A stretch of DNA of 64,000 nucleotides from Nocardia shimofusensis NBRC 100134 (GCF_001613125.1 NZ_BDBT01000006.1:62001-126000), one strand, 5' to 3'. Counted from the stretch's first letter, positions 37,669 to 47,352 are shown. Notes: generated from the sequence alone by a model not told the origin. A program made the numbers and translations.

Positions 37669-39218
37669 CGACCTGCCTCCGTCCGGGTGTTCAGAACATT
37701 GATGCCGCGCACCAGGATCGACGGGCAGCCGTGGCTGACCGCGGCGACCTGACCGGGCTGGGCCTTACCGCAGTTGAACGCACCGCCGAGCCGCCAGGTC
37801 GAGGGGCCGCCGACGGCTTCCATCGCGCCCCAGAAGTCGGTGGTGGTGGCCTGGTAGGCGACATCGCGCACCTGCCCGGCCAGCTCGCCGTTGCGGATAC
37901 GGAAGAACCGCTGACCGGTGAACTGGAAGTTGTAGCGCTGCATGTCGATCGACCACGATTTGTCGCCGACGATGTAGAGACCGTCCTCGACCCGCGAGAT
38001 CAGCTCCTCGGTGCTGGTGTCGTTCTCCGGATCGGCGGCCAGCGACACATTGGCCATCCGCTGGATAGGCACGTGGTGCGCGGAATCAGCGTAGGAGCAG
38101 CCGTTGGAGCGCTCGAGTCCCAGGCGCGGGGCGAAGGCGCGGTCGAGCTGGTAGCCGACGAGCACACCGTCACGCACCAGATCCCAGCGCTGCCCGGCCA
38201 CGCCCTCGTCGTCGTAGCCGACGGTGGCCAGGCCGAACGGCTCGGTGCGGTCACCGGTGACCTGCATGATCGGGGTGCCGTAGCGCAGGGTGCCGAGCTT
38301 GTCGGGGGTGGCGAAGGAGGTGCCCGCGTAGGCGGATTCGTAGCCGATGGCGCGGTCGTACTCGGTGGCGTGGCCGATGGATTCGTGGATGGTCAGCCAC
38401 AGATTCGTCGGGTCGACGACGAGATCGGTGGGGCCCGCGACGACCGTGGGCGCTTTCACCTTCTCGGCCAGCCACCCGGGGATGCGGGCGAGTTCGTCGT
38501 CCCAGTTCCAGACGCCGTCCGCCCCGGTCACGTACTCCCAGCCGCGGCCTGCGGGCGCGGCGAGCGTGCGCATGGTCTCGAAGACACCGGCGGCCGAATC
38601 GACAGTGGTCGCCTCGAGTTCCGGGTGCACGCGCACCCGCTGCTGGGTGACGATCGTCCCGGTGGTGTCGGCGTAGTAGGTCTGTTCCTTGACCTGCAGC
38701 ACGCCCGCGGTGACGTGATCGACCCCGTCGGCGGCGGCCAGGCGCTCCGAATAGTCCTGCAGCAGCCCGACCTTGTGCGCGGTCGGCACCTCGAACGGGT
38801 CGATGTCGTAGCCGGACACCCATTCCACATCGTCGTAACGAGGTTCGGCCGCCAACTCCACGCGGTCGCGATTGAGCTCGCGCAGGGCTGTCGCGACCTC
38901 GACGGCCTGCCGGGCCACCGCGGCCGCGTGCTGCGGGGACAGGGCGGCATGCGAGGCGAAACCCCAGGTGCCGTCGACGATCACGCGCACCGCGAAACCG
39001 AGGTCGGTGCTGTCGGTGACCGCCTCGACGCGCCCGTCGCGCAGTCGGATGGACTGGGTGCGCAACCGGTGCACGCGCAGATCGGCGTGTTCGGCGCCCG
39101 CAGCCCTGGCCGCGGCGAGCGCGGCCTCGGCGAGCGCACCGAGGGGTAGCGCACGGAATTCGGCGTCGACGGCCCGGCCTGCCCGGCCCTCGGAAATCGC
39201 GGTGCTCACCTCGGCCAC
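37665..39218 (-). CDS. tldD: TldD-family zinc metallopeptidase
   Basis: The 517-residue catalytic subunit carries the zinc motif H278-E-x-x-x-H283 (HESIGHATEYD). Other family segments are ADLRVHRLRTQSIRLRDG near the N-terminus, VGYDDEGVAGQRWDLVRDG and QVRDVAYQATTTDFWGAM near the end, with a C-terminal Cys-containing segment (FNCGKAQPGQ). With TldE it forms a cytoplasmic protease cavity that takes only unfolded peptides. GTG 39218 is the start. No precursor peptide or RiPP enzyme lies nearby, so a housekeeping role is likelier than natural-product maturation. Confidence 0.92.
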   Translation of the reverse strand: MAEVSTAISEGRAGRAVDAEFRALPLGALAEAALAAARAAGAEHADLRVHRLRTQSIRLRDGRVEAVTDSTDLGFAVRVIVDGTWGFASHAALSPQHAAAVARQAVEVATALRELNRDRVELAAEPRYDDVEWVSGYDIDPFEVPTAHKVGLLQDYSERLAAADGVDHVTAGVLQVKEQTYYADTTGTIVTQQRVRVHPELEATTVDSAAGVFETMRTLAAPAGRGWEYVTGADGVWNWDDELARIPGWLAEKVKAPTVVAGPTDLVVDPTNLWLTIHESIGHATEYDRAIGYESAYAGTSFATPDKLGTLRYGTPIMQVTGDRTEPFGLATVGYDDEGVAGQRWDLVRDGVLVGYQLDRAFAPRLGLERSNGCSYADSAHHVPIQRMANVSLAADPENDTSTEELISRVEDGLYIVGDKSWSIDMQRYNFQFTGQRFFRIRNGELAGQVRDVAYQATTTDFWGAMEAVGGPSTWRLGGAFNCGKAQPGQVAAVSHGCPSILVRGINVLNTRTEAGR

Positions 39219-39255
39219 GCTACCGGTTCCGCCCCGGCGACCGCATGAGCGGAAC

Positions 39256-40044
39256 TCAGCCGAACTGCTGCCAGCCCAGCCGGACCACCATCACGACCAC
39301 CACGACCAGCAGCACGATCCGGACGAACTCCGCGCCCTTGCGCAGCGCCATCCGCGAGCCCGCGATCGCGCCCAGCACATTGGCCACCGCCATCCCCGCG
39401 CCGAGCGCGAACAGGATGTGCCCGGTGAGGCCGAAGAAGATCAGCGCACCGACATTGGAGCCGCAGTTGATCACCTTGGCCATCGCCGCGGCGCGCACGA
39501 ACTCGGTACCGAGCAGCGTGGCGAAGGTGATGATCAGGAACGTCCCGGTCCCCGGTCCGAGCAGACCGTCATAGGCGCCGATCAGACCGGCCGCCAACAG
39601 CACCACCAGGATCGTCTTGCGGCGAGTCGGCGGGTCGGTCGCCAGTGTGATGCCGACCGACGGCCGCGCGGTCACGAAGACGGCGACCGCGACCAGGACC
39701 ACCATCACGATCGGGATGAACAGGTCCTTGTCGATCAGCGAGACCGCCGCCGCGCCCGCGGCAGACGCGCCTGCGGCGAGGGTCGCCGCGGGCAGCAGCA
39801 GCTTCCAGTTCATCGGGACCTTGCGCGCGAAGGTCAGCACCGAGGCGGTGGTTCCCGCGACCGCGGCGAACTTGTTGGTGCCCAGCGCCGTCGCGGGCGC
39901 GATGCCCGGCGACACCAGGAACAGCGTCGGCAGAATGATGAGCCCGCCGCCGCCGACCACGGCGTCCACCCAGCCCGCCGCACCTGCGGCGGTCAGGAGA
40001 ACGAGCCAGTCCGTGAGATCCACGCGCTCCAGCCAACCAGACAT
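39256..40044 (-). CDS. TauE/SafE-family membrane permease
   Basis: The 262-residue integral membrane protein has about eight hydrophobic helices and the family signature AAGWVDAVVGGGGLIILPTL near the N-terminus and IGAYDGLLGPGTGTFLIIT in the second half. TauE/SafE proteins are putative exporters of sulfite or organosulfur anions. The substrate here is not known. The ATG at 40044 lies back to back with the histidine kinase gene (divergent gap of 42 bases). Confidence 0.9.
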   Translation of the reverse strand: MSGWLERVDLTDWLVLLTAAGAAGWVDAVVGGGGLIILPTLFLVSPGIAPATALGTNKFAAVAGTTASVLTFARKVPMNWKLLLPAATLAAGASAAGAAAVSLIDKDLFIPIVMVVLVAVAVFVTARPSVGITLATDPPTRRKTILVVLLAAGLIGAYDGLLGPGTGTFLIITFATLLGTEFVRAAAMAKVINCGSNVGALIFFGLTGHILFALGAGMAVANVLGAIAGSRMALRKGAEFVRIVLLVVVVVMVVRLGWQQFG

Positions 40045-40074
40045 CCGATGAATCCGCGCCACCGACCGCGCCCC

Positions 40075-40080
40075 TAGGCT
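40075..40080 (+). promoter_or_regulatory. -10 hexamer TAGGCT of a leaderless promoter (histidine kinase)
   Basis: TAGGCT is followed by six bases and the GTG start at 40087. There is no ribosome binding site. Confidence 0.5.
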
Positions 40081-40086
40081 GGGACG

Positions 40087-41379
40087 GTGCGACAGTTCAG
40101 TCTCTGGCTGCGCGGCAAGCCTCTGGTGGCGGATTCGATGCTGGCGCTGGGCCTGCTGGTGTTCGACCTGACCGCCATCGGCGCGGCCGTTCAGCCCGCG
40201 GTCTATCTGGTGCTCGCGGGCCTGCTCCCGCTGCCGATCGCGCTGCGGCGGCGGTATCCCCGGTCGATGTCGGCGGCCATGGTGGCGCTCGCGATCGGCA
40301 CGACGCTGCTGGGATATCTGCTCGACGATGCCGTCCAGCACCCGGCGCTGCTCGGCCTGGGCGTGATGCTCTACACCCTGGTCGCCTACGTGGGCAGGCG
40401 CGAGGGACTGATCCTGCTGGTGGCGCTGGCGGTGGATTCGCTGCTGGCGATGGCGCTGCTGCATCAGCCGACCACCACCACACTGGCGTTCGTGGCGGTC
40501 TACTACGCGCTGTGCTGGACACTGGCCGAATTCAACGGCGCCAGACACGCCTACGACGCCGAGGTCGCCGCGCGCCTGGCGGTGGCCGACGACGAACTGC
40601 GCCGACGCACCCACGAAGCTGTCGCCGCCGAGCGCACCCGGATCGCGCGGGAACTGCACGACGTGGTCGCGCACGCGGTGTCGGTGATCATCGTCCAGGC
40701 CGACGGCGCCCGCTTCGCGCTGCGCCGTGACCCCGACGCCGCCGAACGGTCCCTCGGCGTCATCGCCGCCACCGGCCGCGACGCCCTGCGCGAACTGCGC
40801 CGCACGGTGGAACTGCTGCGCACCGAGCACGCGCCGGGCGAACTGCCCCAGCACGGGACGGCCGGCATCGCCAAGGTGGTGGCGATGATGCGCGGCACCG
40901 GGCTCGCGGTGGAGTTGGAGATGACCGGCGCGATCGACGACATCACCCCCGAGGTCAGCCTCGGTGTGCACCGCATCGTGCAGGAATCGCTGACCAACAC
41001 CCTGCGGCACGCGGGCGCGCACCCCAAGGCATGGGTGCGGGTGCATCGTCGCGAGCACGACGTGCTGATCGAAGTCACCGATTCCGGCGGTGCCCCGGTC
41101 GCCGACTCACCTTCCGGGGCGCCGGGGGCGAGTATGCCCGGGCGCGGCGTATCCGGGCGTCGTGGCGAGCCGAACAGCGTGGGCGGCACTTCGTCGACCA
41201 GCGCGAGCGGGCTGGGCGGAGGCAGCGGGCTGGGCCTGGTCGGTATGCGCGAGCGCGTGGCCGTGCTCGGCGGCAGCCTCACCGTCGGGCCGGAACCCGG
41301 CGGCGCCTGGCGGGTGTGCGCGATCATCCCGCTCGAACTCGCCGAACATCCCGGGTCGACCGGAATGCCCTGGCGCTGA
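40087..41379 (+). CDS. Two-component sensor histidine kinase (NarL/HisKA_3 class)
   Basis: The 430-residue kinase has five or six N-terminal membrane helices (about 14-160), no large extracellular loop, and a DHp domain with the phospho-acceptor His191 in ARELHDVVAHAVSVI. The HATPase_c domain has VHRIVQESLTNTLRHAGA (N box), EVTDSGG (G1) and GLGLVGMRERV. A Ser/Gly/Pro-rich insert of about 35 residues separates G1 from the final box. This intramembrane-sensing type often responds to envelope stress or antibiotics. The GTG start is leaderless. The likely partner regulator is at 42017, separated by one opposite-strand gene. Confidence 0.9.
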   Translation: MRQFSLWLRGKPLVADSMLALGLLVFDLTAIGAAVQPAVYLVLAGLLPLPIALRRRYPRSMSAAMVALAIGTTLLGYLLDDAVQHPALLGLGVMLYTLVAYVGRREGLILLVALAVDSLLAMALLHQPTTTTLAFVAVYYALCWTLAEFNGARHAYDAEVAARLAVADDELRRRTHEAVAAERTRIARELHDVVAHAVSVIIVQADGARFALRRDPDAAERSLGVIAATGRDALRELRRTVELLRTEHAPGELPQHGTAGIAKVVAMMRGTGLAVELEMTGAIDDITPEVSLGVHRIVQESLTNTLRHAGAHPKAWVRVHRREHDVLIEVTDSGGAPVADSPSGAPGASMPGRGVSGRRGEPNSVGGTSSTSASGLGGGSGLGLVGMRERVAVLGGSLTVGPEPGGAWRVCAIIPLELAEHPGSTGMPWR

Positions 41380-41398
41380 ATGCCTTCGGCTGCGTAGC

Positions 41399-41902
41399 TC
41401 AGCCCAGAGCGTCGGTGAGTTCGCGCAGCACCTCGCTCGCGGTGAGCGGATCCAGCACTCCGAAGACGGTGTCCCCGCAGCGACTCCACCAGGGCGCGGG
41501 AGGCGCGGAGGACAGTTCGACAGCCTCCACCACCCGTTCGTCATCGGCCCACGGGTCGTCGGCGGCCAGCCCGTCGTCGAGCTGCAGCAGCACCCGCAGG
41601 TCCGCGCCGACTGGTCGGTAGAGATGATCGTGCAGGCCGTCGACCGGGCGGGCCAGCCGCCAGCCCGCCTGGCCCAACCGCGCCAGCGCGGCGGTCGGCA
41701 CCATGCGACGGGCGAATCTCGCCAACGAGGTGGCACGGCGTTCGGCCTCGGTCAACCGGAACACCGGCCGCGCCGACGGCGGCGCGGGAAGACCCGCGCA
41801 CTGGACAGTCGATCTGGGCCCCGGCCGCGCCGGGGTGCGCCGTCCGCCGGCGGAGACACCGGGGAAGCCGGGGATGTCGAGCATTCGGAGTTCTTCGTTC
41901 AT
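41399..41902 (-). CDS. Conserved-looking hypothetical protein
   Basis: I do not recognise the family. The 167-residue product is soluble, with a Pro/Arg-rich first 50 residues and a folded-looking rest: FRLTEAERRATSLARFARRM, WRLARPVDGLHDHLYRPVG, a run of acidic residues (LDDGLAADDPWADDERV) and a C-terminal helix. Codon usage shows the strong third-position GC bias of real genes in this window. ATG 41902 is the most likely start; in-frame GTG codons upstream would lengthen it. It sits on the opposite strand between the histidine kinase and its probable response regulator. Confidence 0.6.
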   Translation of the reverse strand: MNEELRMLDIPGFPGVSAGGRRTPARPGPRSTVQCAGLPAPPSARPVFRLTEAERRATSLARFARRMVPTAALARLGQAGWRLARPVDGLHDHLYRPVGADLRVLLQLDDGLAADDPWADDERVVEAVELSSAPPAPWWSRCGDTVFGVLDPLTASEVLRELTDALG

Positions 41903-42004
41903 GCGCCCCACCACGATTGGATCGATCGAACCGGAAAGCGTAACGACGAGCGCCGACACCGTTCTCCGCTCGACGGACCGTTCGCGACCGGTCTTCGGCG
42001 CGGC

Positions 42005-42010
42005 TAGATT
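42005..42010 (+). promoter_or_regulatory. -10 hexamer TAGATT of a leaderless promoter (response regulator)
   Basis: TAGATT is followed by six bases and the GTG at 42017. It gives the regulator its own promoter, separate from the kinase gene. Confidence 0.5.
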
Positions 42011-42016
42011 GGTGCG

Positions 42017-42676
42017 GTGCCGATCACCGTACTCGTCGTGGACGACCAGGAATTGATGCGCATGGGCTTGAAGATGGTGCTCGGCGCGCACCCCGACATC
42101 GAGGTGGTCGGCGAGGCCGACAACGGCGCGGTGGCACTGACCCGCACCAGGGAACTGCGACCCGACGTGGTGCTGATGGACGTGCGCATGCCGGTGGTCG
42201 ACGGAGTCACCGCGACCACCCGCATCCTCGAAGCGGGCACCGGCTGCAAAGTACTGGTCATGACCACCTTCGACCTCGACGAGCACGCCCTCGGCGCGCT
42301 GCGCGCGGGTGCGAGCGGGTTCCTGCTCAAGGACACCCCGCCGGAGGATCTGATCTCGGCCGTCCGCAGCGTCGCGGCCGGGGACGCGGTGGTCTCACCC
42401 AAGGTGACCAAACGCCTGCTGGACCGCATGGTGGCCGCCGACCCCGCCGGCATGCGCGACCCCTCGATCCTGGACGCGCTCACCGCCCGCGAACGCGAAG
42501 TACTCGAGCAGATCGCCGCGGGCCGCTCCAACGCCGAGATCGCCGCCGAACTGTTCCTGTCCGAGGCCACGGTGAAGACCCATGTCGGACGGGTCCTGAC
42601 CAAGCTCGGTCTGCGCGATCGGGTCCAGGCGGTGGTCCTCGCCTACGAAACCGGACTGGTGCGACCCGGAGGTTGA
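42017..42676 (+). CDS. NarL/LuxR-type response regulator
   Basis: The 219-residue regulator has a receiver domain (LVVDDQELMRMGLKM; phospho-acceptor Asp55 in VVLMDVRMP; Lys in GFLLKDTPPEDL) and a C-terminal LuxR helix-turn-helix (LTAREREVLEQIAAGRSNAEI; SEATVKTHVGRVL). All phosphorylation residues are present. It is the natural partner for the HisKA_3 kinase at 40087-41379 although the genes are not adjacent. Targets are unknown. Confidence 0.93.
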   Translation: MPITVLVVDDQELMRMGLKMVLGAHPDIEVVGEADNGAVALTRTRELRPDVVLMDVRMPVVDGVTATTRILEAGTGCKVLVMTTFDLDEHALGALRAGASGFLLKDTPPEDLISAVRSVAAGDAVVSPKVTKRLLDRMVAADPAGMRDPSILDALTAREREVLEQIAAGRSNAEIAAELFLSEATVKTHVGRVLTKLGLRDRVQAVVLAYETGLVRPGG

Positions 42677-42769
42677 GGACCCGCGCACCCGCGCGATGCC
42701 ACGATCAGGGCAGGAAGGGGCCGGTCGATCATGACGGTCGGCGGCGACTCCGGGTACCGGGTGCGTGAC

Positions 42770-43780
42770 TCAGAGGATGCCGTACGCGCGGGTGTCGGCA
42801 TCGCGCAGCGCGCTGACATAGTCGTCACGCCCGCGGCTCGTCCCGTTCGCGCCGGGGGGCACGGCGAGCAACCCCCGGAACTCGTCGACGCCGCGGTACT
42901 CCTTGCGGCGCATCCACTGACACAGGGTGTCGAGCAGGACGGCGGCGTACTCGGGACCATGGCGCAACAGCGCCGACGCCGACTGCACGACATCGGCCCC
43001 GGCCAGTAGGTACCCGACGACGTCGGCGCCGTCCTCGACTCCTCCGCTGCCGGCGAGTGCGGCGTCGATCCGCCCGCGCAGCAGGGAGATCCAGGTCAGC
43101 GGCAGGCGGGATTCGGCCGCGGTGGACAACTGGATGTCCGGGACGACGGTGCGGGTCTCGCAGTCGATGCCCGGCTGCAGGAACCGGTTGAACAGCACCA
43201 GCCCGTCGGCGCCCGCCTCGTCGAGACGCAGCGCCATTTCCGCGACAGAACTGAAATAGGGGCTGATCTTGACCACCACCGGCACGGTGACGGCGTCCTT
43301 GACCCGGGCCAGGACGTCGAGGTGTCGTTGCTCGACGTCCCTTCCGCTGATGTGCGGATCACCTGGCAGGAAGTAGATGTTCAGCTCGATCGCGGCCGCG
43401 CCGGCGTCCTGCATGGACCTGGCATGACCGGTCCAGCCGCCCGGGGTGACGCCGTTGAGGCTGCCGATCACCGGAATCGGCACGACCCGCGCGGCGCGTT
43501 CGAGCAGACTCAGGTACCGGCGCGGGCCGTGATCCTCCGCGGCTCGCTCCGGAAAATACGACAGGGACTCGGCGTAGCTCTGCGAACCGTGCTCGGTCAA
43601 TGCCGCATTGCGCTGCGCTTCGCGCATCAGTTGCTCTTCGAACAGCGAATAGAGCACCACCGCGCCGACGCCCGCGTCGGCGAGCCTGCGGACGCCCTCG
43701 ACCGTCCGCGAGAGCGGGGACGCCGCCGCCACGAGCGGATTCCGCAGTGCCAGACCCAGGTACCGCGTCGACAGGTCCAT
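42770..43780 (-). CDS. Dihydroorotate-dehydrogenase-like flavoprotein
   Basis: The 336-residue TIM-barrel protein is of the class 1 dihydroorotate dehydrogenase-like group: MDLSTRYLGLALRNPLVAA, IGSLNGVTPGGWTGHARSM, VVVKISPYFSSVAEMALRL and the FMN-phosphate loop AGSGGVEDGADVVGYLLAGA. Proteins of this group next to pyruvate:ferredoxin oxidoreductase are generally not the pyrimidine enzyme. Their reaction is unclear. The ATG overlaps the last base of the upstream nifJ stop (TGATG), so it is translationally coupled as third gene of the operon. Confidence 0.85.
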   Translation of the reverse strand: MDLSTRYLGLALRNPLVAAASPLSRTVEGVRRLADAGVGAVVLYSLFEEQLMREAQRNAALTEHGSQSYAESLSYFPERAAEDHGPRRYLSLLERAARVVPIPVIGSLNGVTPGGWTGHARSMQDAGAAAIELNIYFLPGDPHISGRDVEQRHLDVLARVKDAVTVPVVVKISPYFSSVAEMALRLDEAGADGLVLFNRFLQPGIDCETRTVVPDIQLSTAAESRLPLTWISLLRGRIDAALAGSGGVEDGADVVGYLLAGADVVQSASALLRHGPEYAAVLLDTLCQWMRRKEYRGVDEFRGLLAVPPGANGTSRGRDDYVSALRDADTRAYGIL

Positions 43781-46700
43781 CAGCGAGCCTTCCGAGCGTC
43801 GGCGGTGAAGTGTTGCGGCCCTTGGGAAGCCATCTGCTCGTAGCGGCTCCAGCGTTGCGCGATCGCCTCTTCGGCGAGGGCGAGGATCCGGTTGTACTCG
43901 GCCGGGTCGCTGTTGGCCAGCGCGCGATAGCGCAGTTCCCGGCTGCGGTATTCGTCGAGGGAGATGCGCGGGCGGTGCGAGTCGAGCAGGAACGGGTTCC
44001 GCCCGGCCGCCCGCAGCATCGGGTCGTAGCGGATCAGCGGCCAATGCCCGCTGGCCACCGCGCGGTACTGCTGATCCATCCCCTGACGCATGTCGATGCC
44101 GTGCGCGATGCACTGGCTGTAGGCGATCACCAGCGAGGGGCCCTCGTAGGCCTCGGCTTCGCGCATCGCCTGCAATGTGTGCTGGGCATCGGCGCCCATC
44201 GCGACGCGGGCGACGTAGACGTTGCCGTACGCGATAGCCTGCAACGCGAGATCCTTCATCGGTACGGTCTTGCCCGCGGCGGCGAACTTCGCGATCGCGC
44301 CGAGCGGGGTGGCCTTGGACATCTGCCCGCCGGTGTTGGAGTACACCTCGGTGTCGAGGACCAGGATATTGACGTTGCGGCCGCCGGCCAGAACGTGGTC
44401 GAGTCCGCCCGCGCCGATGTCGTAAGCCCAGCCGTCACCCCCGACGATCCACACGCTGCGCCGCACCAGATGATCGAGCACACTGCGCAGGTCGGCGGTC
44501 AGCGCCGGATCGAGCTGTGCGAGCAGGGTGTCGAGTTCGGCCACCCGCTCCCGTTGGGCGCGCAGCTCGGACTCGCGCAGTTGCGGCGCGGTCAGGATGT
44601 CGTCGACGAGAGCGGGCCCGATCACGTCCCGCAGCTCGGTCAGACGGCGCCGGGCGAGGTCGGTGTGTTCGTCGGCGGCGAGCCGCAACCCGAGCCCGAA
44701 TTCGGCGTTGTCCTCGAACAGCGAATTGGACCAGGCGGGTCCGCGCCCGTCCGCGTCGGTCGTCCACGGGGTGGTGGGCAGATTGGCGCCGTAGATGGAC
44801 GAGCAGCCCGTGGCGTTGGCGATCATCGCCCGGTCGCCGAACAGCTGCGAGAGCAGCTTCAGATACGGGGTTTCCCCACAGCCCGCGCAGGCGCCGGGGA
44901 ACTCGAACAGCGGCTCGAGGAACTGGGTGCCGCGGACGGTCCCGAAGTCGACGCGGGAGCGGTTGACCGCGGGCAGGGATTCGAAGAACGCGATGTTCTC
45001 CCGCTCGGTGGCCACCCGGGGTTCGCGGGGGGTGAGATTGATGGCCTTGGCGGGTGGGGTGCCGGGAGTGAGCGCGGGACAGGCCTCGACGCACAGGCCG
45101 CAGCCGGTGCAGGCCTCGACGTAGACCTGCAGGCTGTAGCGGGCCTGCGGCAGACCGACGGCCCCGAGCGGGGCCGACGGGAAGGCAGGCGGGGCGCCGG
45201 TGAGCCGGCCCTCGTCGTAGAACTTGGTGCGGATCACGCTGTGCGGGCAGACGAAACCGCAGTTGCCGCACTGGATGCAGGTGTCCGGATCCCAGGCGGC
45301 GACGAGTTCGGAGATGTTGCGCTTCTCGTAGGCAGTGGTTCCGCTGGGGTAGCTGCCGTCGACCGGCAACGCGCTGACGGGCAACGCGTCGCCGCGGCCC
45401 GCCATCATCTCCGCGGTCACGGTGCGCACGAATTCGGGCGCGTCGTCGGGCACGAGCGGGGCGGGCACGGCGGTGCTGCTCACCCGGTCCGGGACGGCGA
45501 TCCGGTGCAGGGATTCGACGGCCAGATCGACCGCCTCGAGTTCGCGCCGCACCACGTCGGCGCCGTGGTCGGCATAGGTGGCGGCGACGGCGTCCTTGAT
45601 CCGGGCGAGCGCCTCCGCCCGGGGGAGCACGTTCGAGATCGCGAAGAAGCAGGTCTGCAGCACCACGTTGATCCGCCCGGCCAAGCCGACCCGGCGGGCG
45701 ATGCGGCCGGCGTCGACCGCGTAGACGGTCAGGCGCTTGTCGAGGATCTGCCGCTGGACCTGCCGCGGCAGGGCGTCCCACACCTTGTCGGCCGGATACC
45801 GGCAGTTCAGCAGCAGCGAGGCGCCGTCCGCGGCGCGGCCGAGCACGTCGACCTTCTCGAGAAACCGGAACTGGTGGCAGCCCACGAAATCGGCCCGGCC
45901 GATCAGATACGGCGCCCGGATCGGGCGTGGCCCGAAACGCAGGTGCGAGACGGTCTGTGAGCCGGACTTCTTGGAGTCGTAGACGAAGTAGGCCTGGGCG
46001 TGCAGGTCTTCCCGCGCGCCCAGGATCTTGACGGTGTTCTTGTTGGCGCCGACGGTGCCGTCGGAGCCGAGACCGAAGAACACCGCCCGCACCGTGTCGT
46101 CGGCCTCGAGATCGAACCCGGGATCGTAGACGATGCTCGTGCCCGACACGTCGTCGTCGATGCCGACGGTGAACCGGCTGCGCGGGTGCTCGCGAGCGAG
46201 TTCGGCGAACACCCCGGCCACCATGGCGGGGGTGAACTCCTTCGACGAGAGCCCGTAACGGCCGCCGCAGACCCGCGGCAGATGCGCCCGCCGCCCGGTG
46301 GCGTACGCCTCGGCCAGGGCGGCGACGACATCGAGATACAGCGGCTCCCCGAACGAGCCCGGTTCCTTGGTGCGGTCGAGCACCCCGATCGTGCGCACCG
46401 TCGCGGGCAGGGCGGCGAGCAGCGCTTCGGCGGGAAACGGCCGATACAGCCGCACCTGCACCGCCCCGACCTTCTCCCCGGACTCGGCGAGCACACGCAC
46501 CGTTTCGGCGGCGGTCTGCGCTCCCGAGCCCATCAGCACCAGCACCCGCTCCGCCTCGGGATGGCCGGTGTAGTCGACGACGCGCATGTCGCGTCCGGTG
46601 CGCTGCCCGAGCTGGGCCATCAGTTCGTCGACCACCGCCGGAACCCGGGCATAGAACGGGTTGACCGTCTCCCGCGCCTGGAAGTAGGTGTCCGGGTTCT

Positions 46701-47352
46701 GGGCGGTGCCCCGGATGAAAGGGCGTTGCGGCGACAGCGCGCGTCCACGGTGATCGCGGACGAGCCCCTCGGGCACCAGGGCACGCAGGTCGCCGTCGGA
46801 GAGGGTCTCGATGGTGTTGAGTTCGTGCGAGGTGCGGAAGCCGTCGAAGAAGTGCAGGAACGGCACCCGGGTGCGCAGGGTGGCGGCCTGCGCCACCAGC
46901 GCCAGATCGTGGGCCTCCTGCACCGAGGCCGAAGCGAGCAGGGCGAATCCGGTCTGGCGCACCGCCATCACGTCGGAATGGTCGCCGAAGATCGACAGTC
47001 CCTGCGTGGCCAGGGACCGGGCCGCGACGTGCATGACCGCCGAGGTCAGCTCGCCGGCGATCTTGTACATGTTCGGAATCATCAGCAGCAGGCCCTGTGA
47101 GGCGGTGAACGTCGTCGCCAGCGCCCCACCCTGCAGGGCGCCGTGCAGCGCGCCCGCCGCCCCGCCCTCGCTCTGCATCTCCACCACGGTCGGCACCGTG
47201 CCCCACAGATTGGGCCGTCCGGCGCTGGACCATTCGTCGGCGAGCTCTGCCATCGTCGACGAGGGCGTGATCGGATAGATACAGCACACCTCGTTGAGCC
47301 GGTAGGCCACCGAGGCGGTGGCCTCGTTGCCGTCGACCGTCGCACGTGTCAT
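43780..47352 (-). CDS. nifJ: Pyruvate:ferredoxin (flavodoxin) oxidoreductase, single-chain
   Basis: The 1190-residue enzyme oxidises pyruvate to acetyl-CoA and CO2 while reducing ferredoxin or flavodoxin. In order it has the pyrimidine-binding part (CCIYPITPSSTMAELADEW), the transketolase-C-like part, the gamma domain (FFGLGSDGTVGANKN), a two-cluster ferredoxin domain (CIQCGNCGFVCPHSV and CTGCGLCVEACPAL), and the C-terminal thiamine-diphosphate domain with another cysteine set (CAGCGETPYLKLL; GDGWAYDIGAGGLDHV). The length equals known single-chain PFORs. Such enzymes are usually from anaerobes and are oxygen-sensitive. The start ATG 47352 overlaps the stop of the GltD-like gene (ATGA). Electron carriers are not in the window. 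Confidence 0.94.
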   Translation of the reverse strand: MTRATVDGNEATASVAYRLNEVCCIYPITPSSTMAELADEWSSAGRPNLWGTVPTVVEMQSEGGAAGALHGALQGGALATTFTASQGLLLMIPNMYKIAGELTSAVMHVAARSLATQGLSIFGDHSDVMAVRQTGFALLASASVQEAHDLALVAQAATLRTRVPFLHFFDGFRTSHELNTIETLSDGDLRALVPEGLVRDHRGRALSPQRPFIRGTAQNPDTYFQARETVNPFYARVPAVVDELMAQLGQRTGRDMRVVDYTGHPEAERVLVLMGSGAQTAAETVRVLAESGEKVGAVQVRLYRPFPAEALLAALPATVRTIGVLDRTKEPGSFGEPLYLDVVAALAEAYATGRRAHLPRVCGGRYGLSSKEFTPAMVAGVFAELAREHPRSRFTVGIDDDVSGTSIVYDPGFDLEADDTVRAVFFGLGSDGTVGANKNTVKILGAREDLHAQAYFVYDSKKSGSQTVSHLRFGPRPIRAPYLIGRADFVGCHQFRFLEKVDVLGRAADGASLLLNCRYPADKVWDALPRQVQRQILDKRLTVYAVDAGRIARRVGLAGRINVVLQTCFFAISNVLPRAEALARIKDAVAATYADHGADVVRRELEAVDLAVESLHRIAVPDRVSSTAVPAPLVPDDAPEFVRTVTAEMMAGRGDALPVSALPVDGSYPSGTTAYEKRNISELVAAWDPDTCIQCGNCGFVCPHSVIRTKFYDEGRLTGAPPAFPSAPLGAVGLPQARYSLQVYVEACTGCGLCVEACPALTPGTPPAKAINLTPREPRVATERENIAFFESLPAVNRSRVDFGTVRGTQFLEPLFEFPGACAGCGETPYLKLLSQLFGDRAMIANATGCSSIYGANLPTTPWTTDADGRGPAWSNSLFEDNAEFGLGLRLAADEHTDLARRRLTELRDVIGPALVDDILTAPQLRESELRAQRERVAELDTLLAQLDPALTADLRSVLDHLVRRSVWIVGGDGWAYDIGAGGLDHVLAGGRNVNILVLDTEVYSNTGGQMSKATPLGAIAKFAAAGKTVPMKDLALQAIAYGNVYVARVAMGADAQHTLQAMREAEAYEGPSLVIAYSQCIAHGIDMRQGMDQQYRAVASGHWPLIRYDPMLRAAGRNPFLLDSHRPRISLDEYRSRELRYRALANSDPAEYNRILALAEEAIAQRWSRYEQMASQGPQHFTADARKAR

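Noticed and set aside
36277..39218. RiPP-maturation locus around tldD/tldE
   Set aside because: TldD/TldE can mature microcins, but no precursor peptide, YcaO, cyclodehydratase or transporter is close. A housekeeping protease is more likely.
42770..43780. PyrD of pyrimidine biosynthesis
   Set aside because: Its operon with PFOR and the GltD-like protein, and its group-specific motifs, point to the DHOD-like family. No other pyr genes are nearby.
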